From Gammaproteobacteria bacterium (GTDB taxonomy: Bacteria; Pseudomonadota; Gammaproteobacteria; Chromatiales; Chromatiaceae), in the NCBI GenBank assembly GCA_030620735.1, contig JAUXDV010000069.1, forward strand, positions 1-8,570: a DNA stretch of 8,570 nucleotides, read 5' to 3'. The stretch's first letter is position 1; each line of letters begins with the position of its first letter. This document shows positions 1 through 5,955 of this stretch, piece after piece. The notes beneath the pieces are model-generated. The model worked only from the letters and a program-made list of their open reading frames with translations, was not told where the DNA came from and made no database searches. The position numbers were made by a program, and so were the translations under genes.

Positions 1-467
1 ACTGCAATATACTCCGTCACAAAACCACCGAAAGGAGGATAGTAGATGTCCGTTCCCGCTCGCACCAGCCCTGTTATCATCATCATAAGGAGCAAACAAA
101 ACATAACGGCGACCGCCAGCTGACCAGCCGGATTGTGGCCCGCATAATCCTGCTTTTTACCAGCCTTTTCCGCCTTGAGATAGTGCTTAAGGCGTTGTCT
201 GAAACCCTTGCCGGGAAAAACCTGCGCCCAGCGCGAATAATATCCGCCGGTAAAAAAGCCCACTATGCGCCAGAGGAGATTAGCGGCAAACAGATAGCCG
301 ATAACGACGTGCAACTGCTTAAGCCCGATTTTAGCTTCGATGCTGCTAATTCCGAGCTCTCTCTTATACAACATCAAAAAACCGACCACCAGCAATGCCA
401 CGATTGCAGTGAAATTGATCCAGTGGAAAATGCGGGTGGATCTCTCCCAGACTTTGATCTCTTTCAT
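1..467 (-). CDS. Cytochrome b561-type di-heme membrane protein (Ni-hydrogenase cytochrome b family), 3' end beyond window
   Basis: The reverse strand reads open from an ATG at 467 to the left edge: 155 codons with no stop, so the C-terminus is missing. The protein starts MKEIKVWERSTRIFHWINF, has predicted membrane helices near residues 17-34, 49-70 and 117-137, and carries the family pattern of an HW at 15-16, a second histidine at 53 (KQLHVVIGY), an RIVGFF segment and GHNPAGQLAV at 110-119. In this family H15 and H53 are expected to bind heme b; the remaining ligands would lie in the later helices. Such proteins carry electrons between the quinone pool and a periplasmic or membrane partner, often a c-type cytochrome. 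An in-frame TAG lies seven codons upstream, which supports the ATG at 467, although its ribosome binding site is weak. It lies 72 bp downstream of the ArsR-rhodanese gene on the same strand, so co-transcription is plausible. Partner and substrate cannot be read from this fragment. Confidence 0.85.
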   Translation of the reverse strand, partial: MKEIKVWERSTRIFHWINFTAIVALLVVGFLMLYKRELGISSIEAKIGLKQLHVVIGYLFAANLLWRIVGFFTGGYYSRWAQVFPGKGFRQRLKHYLKAEKAGKKQDYAGHNPAGQLAVAVMFCLLLMMMITGLVRAGTDIYYPPFGGFVTEYIA

Positions 468-539
468 ATCAATTTTGCTATTCCGCTAAGGGATTATCCG
501 AATAAGTGAACATGGTAATTATATTCAATCTCCTCCTGT
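468..539 (-). promoter_or_regulatory. Intergenic spacer with TATAAT box, strong orphan Shine-Dalgarno and an 11-codon mini-ORF
   Basis: On the reverse strand, just after the stop of the ArsR-rhodanese gene, there is an AGGAGGA sequence (537-531), then a perfect TATAAT (523-518), then a mini-ORF MFTYSDNPLAE that starts at the ATG at 513 and ends in TAG about 10 bp before the cytochrome start. No good -35 box is seen at 16-18 bp. The Shine-Dalgarno is about 16 bp from the mini-ORF ATG, which is longer than usual. The spacer could hold a promoter for the cytochrome gene or a leader peptide, but neither is well supported. Confidence 0.25.
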
Positions 540-1202
540 TCAGGAAGTCTCCACAGGCAATCCTTTCAGCCGCCACTCGGGAAGCCCTCCATCCAGGCGG
601 CTGGCCGCCATCCCCTTGTCGCGCAACCTGCAGACGGCATCAAAGGCCAGCACGCAGTGCGGACCACGGCAGTAGGCGACAATCTCCCGCGATGGATCGA
701 ACTCATGCAGGCGCCTCTCCAGTTCCGCCAGGGGGATATTGATGGCGCCGGGCAGATGCCCTGCCGCATACTCCTCCGGCGGGCGCACATCCAGCACCGT
801 CACCAGGCCATCGCGCACCCTCTCCAGCAGTTGTGCTGCAGGCACAGGCTCAAGACCGTCTTTCACCTTGAGATAATCATCAACAAGGCGGTCTACGTCA
901 GCCAGGCGTCGTTCAGCCACTTCTCTGAGAGAACCGAACAGGGCCGAAACATCCGCGCCGCTCAAACGGTAAAACACCTTGTGGCCCTGCTTGCGGTTGG
1001 CAACCAGGCCTGCCTGCCTGAGCTGCTGCAAATGCTGGGAGGTATTGGCCACCGTGAGGCCCGAAACCTGCGCCAGGGCATCGACGCTGCGTTCCCCCTG
1101 ATCCAGAAACTCCAGAAGCTCCAGCCGGTAACCACTGCTCATCGCCTTGGCGACACGCGCAAACTGGTTGAAGAGGTCATGCTTGAAATTCTGTGTTGAC
1201 AT
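540..1202 (-). CDS. ArsR/SmtB-family transcriptional repressor fused to a C-terminal rhodanese domain
   Basis: The 220-residue protein has two parts. Residues about 10-95 form a winged helix-turn-helix of ArsR type (RLELLEFLDQGERSVDALAQ, then GLTVANTSQHLQQLRQAGLV as the recognition region, and a KVFYRLS wing). Residues about 120-217 form a rhodanese domain (VTVLDVRPPEEYAAGHLPGA and GGLPEWRLKGLPVE), with the active loop CRGPHC at 178-183. The ArsR part contains no cysteine, so the usual CVC arsenite site is absent. The predicted persulfide-forming cysteine C178 and its neighbour C183 are the obvious candidates for signal sensing. The protein probably binds the dyad in the divergent region at 1203-1288 and controls its own gene, the rightward operon, or both. 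ArsR-rhodanese fusions are a known architecture; the inducer (sulfane sulfur, arsenite or another thiophilic agent) is inference. The ATG at 1202 gives a full-length HTH, but its ribosome binding site is poor. Confidence 0.9.
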   Translation of the reverse strand: MSTQNFKHDLFNQFARVAKAMSSGYRLELLEFLDQGERSVDALAQVSGLTVANTSQHLQQLRQAGLVANRKQGHKVFYRLSGADVSALFGSLREVAERRLADVDRLVDDYLKVKDGLEPVPAAQLLERVRDGLVTVLDVRPPEEYAAGHLPGAINIPLAELERRLHEFDPSREIVAYCRGPHCVLAFDAVCRLRDKGMAASRLDGGLPEWRLKGLPVETS

Positions 1203-1229
1203 ATCGATGGGCTCAACTATACTTCAATT

Positions 1230-1249
1230 ATTCAAGAGATCTATTGAAT
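1230..1249. promoter_or_regulatory. Candidate operator palindrome between divergent genes
   Basis: ATTCAA and TTGAAT flank GAGATCTA, giving a 20-bp palindrome with a single mismatched pair (18 of 20 positions symmetric) centred on AGATCT. It lies in the 86-bp region between the divergent ArsR-rhodanese gene and the sterol-desaturase gene, where an ArsR-family dimer would be expected to bind. Its AT-rich ATTC...GAAT arms resemble sites used by ArsR-type sulfide/persulfide repressors such as BigR and SqrR, but the spacing between ATTC and GAAT is 12 bp here, so they are not identical. A TATAGT (1221-1216, reverse strand) and a GATTAT (1266-1271, forward) are possible -10 elements. Neither has a convincing -35, and the forward one leaves almost no leader, so promoters are not called. 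Confidence 0.5.
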
Positions 1250-1288
1250 TCATTACATCTGTATCGATTATAGCAGAGGAAGTCAGGT

Positions 1289-2149
1289 ATGAACTGGAAC
1301 GACTGGGTTCTCGGCAATGAAGCCTCCATCCGCTTGAGTTTCTTTTTCGGCGTCTTTGCAGTCATGGCCGCCTGGGAGCTGCTCTCCCCGCGCCGGATTT
1401 TGAGCACATCAAAGAGCATGCGCTGGATCAACAACCTGGGGCTGGTTTTTCTCAATACGCTTGTGCTGAGACTGCTGTTTCCGGCTGCAGCTGTTGGAGT
1501 GGCGCTGTTTGCCCGCGAACAGGGCTGGGGATTATTCAACTACACTCAGCCTCCATTTATTCTCGCAGTGATTGTCTCTGTGATTATCATGGATGCTGTC
1601 ATCTATCTGCAGCACGTCATGGTGCATGCCGTCCCCCTGCTGTGGCGGCTGCACCGGGTCCACCATGCAGATCCGGACTATGACGTAACCACCGGCGCCC
1701 GTTTTCACCCCCTGGAAATCATCCTTTCGATGCTGATCAAATTCGCCACCATCCTGCTGCTTGGGCCGCCACTCATTGCCGTGGTGACCTTCGAGGTGCT
1801 GTTGAACGCCACCGCCATGTTCAATCACGGTAACGTAAAACTGCCATTCGCAGTAGACCGGATACTACGCCTGCTTGTGGTCACACCAGACATGCACCGT
1901 GTTCACCACTCCGTTGAAGACGATGAAGCCAACAGCAACTTTGGTTTCAATCTTCCCTGGTGGGACCGGCTCTTCGGCACCTACCGCGATCAACCCAGAG
2001 GGGGCCATGAGGGCATGACCATCGGTATCCACAACTACCATGATCCCAGGGAGATAAGCTGGCTGTCAGGCATGCTGCTGCTGCCGTTTACGGGCAGGAT
2101 CAGCGGGTATACGATCAACCGCCGGGAATGGAGCAACGATGAAAAGTAA
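1289..2149 (+). CDS. Sterol desaturase / fatty acid hydroxylase superfamily membrane protein
   Basis: This 286-residue integral membrane protein has hydrophobic segments near residues 15-31, 50-75, 88-106 and 148-175. It carries the histidine clusters of the non-heme di-iron fatty acid hydroxylase superfamily: H109xxxH113, H122RVHH126, H140 and H180 (FNHGN), and H203RVHH207. These residues would hold a di-iron centre that hydroxylates or desaturates a lipid or other hydrophobic substrate at the cytoplasmic face of the membrane. The length is normal for bacterial members. The start is supported by a GAGGAAG ribosome binding site 6 bp upstream. It is the first gene rightward of the regulator, and its last 11 bp overlap the next gene. 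Substrate specificity cannot be read from the sequence; 'sterol' is only a family name, and no sterol pathway gene is visible. Confidence 0.9.
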   Translation: MNWNDWVLGNEASIRLSFFFGVFAVMAAWELLSPRRILSTSKSMRWINNLGLVFLNTLVLRLLFPAAAVGVALFAREQGWGLFNYTQPPFILAVIVSVIIMDAVIYLQHVMVHAVPLLWRLHRVHHADPDYDVTTGARFHPLEIILSMLIKFATILLLGPPLIAVVTFEVLLNATAMFNHGNVKLPFAVDRILRLLVVTPDMHRVHHSVEDDEANSNFGFNLPWWDRLFGTYRDQPRGGHEGMTIGIHNYHDPREISWLSGMLLLPFTGRISGYTINRREWSNDEK

Positions 2150-2843
2150 ATCGATTCGTCCGCTGCTGCTGGCTTTCATTGTGCTCGGCATTGCCATGGC
2201 CATCCTCTATCGGGACCATTTTGACGCGCAGTTGCTCGCCCGGTGGATAGAAGACGCAGGCGTTGCAGGGCCGCTGCTCTTCATCCTTATCTATGCCGTT
2301 GGCACGGTGGTGTTTCTTCCCGGATCTGTATTAACACTGGCGGGAGGCGCCCTGTTCGGTCCCGTTCTTGGCACCCTCTATAATCTTATCGGCGCCACCA
2401 TCGGAGCCACCCTGGCGTTTCTGGTTGCACGCTATCTGGCTTCCGACTGGGTGGAGCAGAAAACCGGCGGTCGTCTGAAGCAGCTCAAGCAGGGCGCAGA
2501 GCAGCAGGGCTGGCGTTTTGTCGCCTTTGTCCGCCTGGTGCCGTTGTTCCCTTACAACCTGCTCAACTACGCTCTGGGTCTGACACGCTTGCGCCTCACG
2601 CATTACATCATCGCCAGTTTTGTGTTCATGTTGCCTGGCGCCGCCGCCTACACCTATCTTGGCTACGCAGGGCGCGAAGCCATCACCGGTGGCGAAGGGC
2701 TGATACAAAAAGGGCTGCTTGCGCTGGCGCTGCTGGCGACGGCGGCCTTCCTGCCACGCATCATTGGCAAGTGGCGGCAAACCCATGCGGAAAATGAGCA
2801 ACACAACTCAACCAAGCCGAAACCAACAGGAGTCAAACGATGA
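2139..2843 (+). CDS. TVP38/TMEM64-family (VTT domain) inner-membrane protein
   Basis: The 234-residue protein starts with a membrane anchor (residues about 7-23), followed by a VTT/SNARE-associated domain: FLPGSVLTLAGGALFG at 59-74, a glycine-rich helix GATIGATLAFLVARYL at 85-100, an amphipathic linker KTGGRLKQLKQG, and FVAFVRLVPLFPYNLLNYAL at 127-146. A further helix lies at 155-176 and another near 190-209, followed by a charged tail. Members of this DedA-related superfamily are linked to lipid scrambling or undecaprenyl-phosphate transport, and some to selenite or mercury handling; the substrate here is unknown. The ATG lies inside the end of the preceding gene (11-bp overlap) behind a GGAG, which indicates translational coupling. 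The stop overlaps the next start (ATGA). Pairing with a membrane hydroxylase suggests a shared lipid or membrane role, which is inference. Confidence 0.88.
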   Translation: MKSKSIRPLLLAFIVLGIAMAILYRDHFDAQLLARWIEDAGVAGPLLFILIYAVGTVVFLPGSVLTLAGGALFGPVLGTLYNLIGATIGATLAFLVARYLASDWVEQKTGGRLKQLKQGAEQQGWRFVAFVRLVPLFPYNLLNYALGLTRLRLTHYIIASFVFMLPGAAAYTYLGYAGREAITGGEGLIQKGLLALALLATAAFLPRIIGKWRQTHAENEQHNSTKPKPTGVKR

Positions 2844-3184
2844 ATACACTCATCATATTAAACGACGCACCCTATGGCACAGAACGCAGTTATAATGGCT
2901 TGCGCCTGGCCAAAGCATTGTCTAAAGCAGATGCAAAAGTCACCCTTTTTTTGATGGCCGACGCAGTCACTTGCGCAAAAAGCGGGCAGAAGGTGCCGCA
3001 GGGGTTCTACAACATCGAACTGATGCTCAAATCCGTTGCACGCAACGGCGAGGTGCTGGCTTGCGGCACCTGCATGGATGCCCGCGGCCTGACAGACGAC
3101 GACATCGTGCAGGGCGCACGGCGCAGCACCATGCCGGAACTGGCCGAGCGCACCCTGGCGGCAGATAAGGTGCTGGTGTTCTAG
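2840..3184 (+). CDS. DsrE/DsrF-family small protein (predicted sulfur carrier)
   Basis: This 114-residue protein has the DsrE fold signature: an N-terminal strand MNTLIILNDAPYG, a helix RSYNGLRLAKAL, a strand KVTLFLMADAV, and later EVLACGTCMDARGL. Cysteines lie at 45, 75 and 78. The late CGTC pair is where DsrE/TusD-type proteins carry their persulfide-forming cysteine, so a role in sulfur transfer or thiol chemistry is plausible. Many DsrE-fold proteins have no proven function, however. The length is typical. The start has an AGGAG 8 bp upstream and overlaps the stop of the TVP38 gene by 4 bp. Together with the rhodanese domain on the regulator, it gives the locus a second sulfur-handling component. 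It could work with ArsS or its product, but nothing in the sequence proves this. Confidence 0.88.
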   Translation: MNTLIILNDAPYGTERSYNGLRLAKALSKADAKVTLFLMADAVTCAKSGQKVPQGFYNIELMLKSVARNGEVLACGTCMDARGLTDDDIVQGARRSTMPELAERTLAADKVLVF

Positions 3185-3261
3185 TACAGCGTCCTATTGC
3201 TATATCATGCCAGCTGGTTCGCAATATCTTCCATCTGGAATCAGCAGGCAATTGAACAACT
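3185..3261 (+). other. Intergenic gap inside the operon with two small dyads
   Basis: This is the only sizeable gap (77 bp) in the rightward run. It contains TATTGC (3195-3200) matched by GCAATA (3221-3226), enclosing a CCAGCTGG palindrome, and a compact TTCCA-TC-TGGAA dyad (3229-3240). Neither is followed by a T-run, so this is not a typical terminator. The gap could carry an internal promoter, a processing site, or nothing functional. The ArsS gene that follows has only a weak AGCAGG about 13 bp before its ATG. Confidence 0.3.
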
Positions 3262-4223
<962 letters not shown>

Positions 4224-4227
<4 letters not shown>

Positions 4228-4898
4228 TCTCCGTCATCATTCCTGCGTTGAATGAAGCTGCTACGATTGCAGACACCTTATCTACTCTGCAACCCATGCG
4301 GGAGCGCGGTCACCAGGTAATCCTTGTCGATGGAGGGAGCCAGGACAACACTGCTGCCCTTGCGGAACCACTCGTTGACAGCGTGCTCTGTTCAACAACA
4401 GGACGGGCGGCACAGATGAATACCGGCGCTGCTGCAGCCAGCGGTAATCTACTTTGGTTCCTCCATGCAGATACACGCATGCCCCCTGATGCGGACGTGC
4501 ATCTGACAAACGCGCTGTACGACTCTGAAAAAGAGTGGGGACGCTTCGACATCAGGCTTTCAGGAGATGCGCCAGCCTTGCGCATCATCGAACGGATGAT
4601 GAACTGGCGATCACGCATCAGCGGCATCGCCACCGGCGACCAGGGGATCTTTATTCGCCGTGACGCCTTCGAGCGCATCGGTGGTTTTGCCGATATTCCG
4701 CTGATGGAAGATATCGATATCAGCAAGCGCCTGAAGAGAACTGCGGGGAGGCCGTTGTGCCTCTCGCACAAACTGACCACATCGAGCCGGCGCTGGGAGA
4801 CATGCGGAATTTTACGGACGATGACTCTGATGTGGAGGCTTCGCCTGGCATACTGGCTGGGTGCGAATCCGTCTGATCTGGCGCGTCAATACCGGTGA
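4224..4898 (+). CDS. TIGR04283-family glycosyltransferase (GT2-like, arsenosugar cluster)
   Basis: The 224-residue GT-A fold protein carries a nucleotide-sugar site: SVIIPALNEAATI at 3-15, ILVDGGSQDNT at 33-43, the metal-binding region FLHADTRMP at 79-87 (in the place of DxD), ATGDQGIFIRRDAFERIGGF at 136-155, and PLMEDIDISKRL at 159-170, with ED as the likely catalytic base region. A basic and hydrophobic tail follows (SRRWETCGILRTM and a short MWRLRLAYWLG segment) that could contact the membrane. This family was formerly called 'rSAM/selenodomain-associated transferase 2' and is a regular neighbour of ArsS; it is annotated as acting in arsenosugar biosynthesis, but the acceptor is not established. 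Start and stop are coupled to both neighbours (ATGA at 4224 and GTGA at 4895), so the three proteins are probably made in balanced amounts. Confidence 0.9.
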
Positions 4899-5554
4899 GT
4901 GCGCCGCAACACAAAGGTGAGGTTATGGTATTTGCCAGGGCGCCGATACCTGGCAAGTGTAAAACGCGGCTGATTCCTGCATTGGGAGAAGATGGCGCTG
5001 CACGCTTGCATGCATCCCTCGTCGACCAAACCCTCGTTCGGATTCGAACACTCGATAACGTCAATATCACACTCTGGTGTACGCCCTCAACGGAAGATGC
5101 CTTTTTACAGGCATGTGCGCAGCGATATGGCATAGCACTTAAAGCTCAAAGCGGCCATGATCTGGGTTCACGCATGCAGCATGCCTTCGAAACAACACTT
5201 CGATCAACGCCATGGGCTATCATACTCGGTACGGATTGCCCTGATCTGCAAACCAGCGATGTCCAACAAGCCATCGATGCCATGCGCAGCGGCGTTGATG
5301 CAGTGGCCGGCCCCGCATTCGACGGCGGCTACTACCTGCTGGGACTACGCCGCACATCAGCCTCTCTTTTTCGGGAGATGCCATGGGGAACAGAGAACGT
5401 ATGGGAGATAACACGCAATCGCATGGAGCAACTCGGCTGGAACTATACAACCACGAGCTGGCAACATGATCTGGACCGGCCGGAAGATCTCCAGAATTTC
5501 CCAAATCTCCCGGTTTTTTACGAAATAACCACGAAAAACACGAAAAAATGCTAA
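4895..5554 (+). CDS. TIGR04282-family glycosyltransferase (DUF2064, arsenosugar cluster)
   Basis: The 219-residue protein has a nucleotidyltransferase-like GT-A fold: VMVFARAPIPGKCKTRLIPA at 10-29 (nucleotide-binding loop), IILGTDCPDL at 109-118 with D114 and D117 as metal-binding candidates, GPAFDGGYYLLGLR at 139-152, and HDLDRPEDL at 191-199. It was formerly named 'rSAM/selenodomain-associated transferase 1' and is commonly paired with the TIGR04283 protein beside ArsS. The GTG at 4895 overlaps the preceding stop (GTGA). An ATG at 4925 behind AAAGGTG is an alternative start, giving a protein 10 residues shorter. The last residues, ITTKNTKKC, lie beyond the normal family end at about 205 and are encoded by a low-complexity tandem repeat, so they are probably a non-functional tail. 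Confidence 0.9.
   Translation: MSAPQHKGEVMVFARAPIPGKCKTRLIPALGEDGAARLHASLVDQTLVRIRTLDNVNITLWCTPSTEDAFLQACAQRYGIALKAQSGHDLGSRMQHAFETTLRSTPWAIILGTDCPDLQTSDVQQAIDAMRSGVDAVAGPAFDGGYYLLGLRRTSASLFREMPWGTENVWEITRNRMEQLGWNYTTTSWQHDLDRPEDLQNFPNLPVFYEITTKNTKKC
5520..5548 (+). repeat. ACGAAAAAC-type tandem repeat at the 3' end of the TIGR04282 gene
   Basis: A short A-rich tandem contains ACGAAATAACC (5520-5530), ACGAAAAAC (5531-5539) and ACGAAAAAA (5540-5548). The 9-bp period is in codon phase and encodes TTKNTKK. Very similar 'accacgaaaaacacgaaaaa' sequences occur as dispersed intergenic repeats in many proteobacterial genomes; this is recalled, not searched. The repeat supplies the last codons and stop context of the transferase gene. 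Confidence 0.55.
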
Positions 5555-5570
5555 ACGAAAGAACAAATCT

Positions 5571-5933
5571 ATGAAACTCATCTTCGTCTACAACGCCAAC
5601 AGCGGTAAATTGAATACACTGTTTGATATCGCACACAAGCTGATCAGCCCTGAAACCTACCAGTGCGATCTGTGCTCTTTGACGCATGGCGCATTATCCG
5701 AGAAAAAAGCCTGGAAGGAGTTCAGGGAGAAAACACATATTGAGATGGAATTTCTGCACAAGGATGAGTTTGAACAACAGCATCTAGCAGCTGATCACTA
5801 CCCTGCAATTTTCAGAAAATCAGATCGCATCAATCCATTTTTGAGCGCCGACGAAATCTCTCATCTGAAGAGCGTCGATGAATTGATAACGCTTATTGAG
5901 CAACAGGCTTCACGATATACACCTCCCCCTTGA
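5571..5933 (+). CDS. Small conserved-looking protein with a CxxC motif, last gene of the arsenosugar operon
   Basis: No functional family was recognised for this 120-residue soluble protein. It begins with a hydrophobic strand MKLIFVYNANSGKLNTLFDI, then a CDLC motif (C32-C35) in YQCDLCSLTHGAL. Charged helical segments follow (KKAWKEFREK and MEFLHKDEFEQQH), with a C-terminal helix SVDELITLIEQQ at 101-112. The CxxC could bind a metal or act as a redox or thiol pair; a small thiol protein would fit an arsenic or sulfur locus, but this is inference. It has a weak GAAAGA ribosome binding site and lies 16 bp after the TIGR04282 gene, so it is probably co-transcribed. The final residues TPPP and the stop codon lie in a palindromic element, so the original C-terminus may have been near RY. 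Proteins of this type have sometimes been labelled 'GTPase', but no Walker or G motifs are visible. Confidence 0.75.
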   Translation: MKLIFVYNANSGKLNTLFDIAHKLISPETYQCDLCSLTHGALSEKKAWKEFREKTHIEMEFLHKDEFEQQHLAADHYPAIFRKSDRINPFLSADEISHLKSVDELITLIEQQASRYTPPP

Positions 5934-5944
5934 TGAAAGGGGGA
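5924..5944. terminator. Hairpin between convergent genes, likely bidirectional terminator or REP-like element
   Basis: TCCCCCTT (5924-5931) and AAGGGGGA (5937-5944) form a perfect 8-bp stem with a 5-base loop (GATGA). The left arm overlaps the stop codon of the small CxxC gene. The right side continues TTGAGGGAGATTT up to the helicase stop at 5956, and T-runs are short on both strands. Its position between two convergent genes favours a terminator. The AAAGGGGGATTGAGGG pattern also resembles dispersed palindromic repeats common in proteobacteria. Confidence 0.5.
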
Positions 5945-5955
5945 TTGAGGGAGAT

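Noticed and set aside
135..509. Forward open frame of 124 codons at the left end
   Set aside because: It is a mirror of the reverse-strand cytochrome b561 gene, whose histidine and membrane patterns are convincing.
657..1199. Forward open frame of 180 codons opposite the ArsR-rhodanese gene
   Set aside because: The reverse strand carries clear HTH and rhodanese motifs; the forward frame has none.
1203..1288. Sigma-70 promoter called for the sterol-desaturase gene (TTGAAT 1244-1249 and GATTAT 1266-1271)
   Set aside because: Both boxes match only 4 of 6, and the predicted transcript start would fall inside the ribosome binding site, so only the palindrome is reported.
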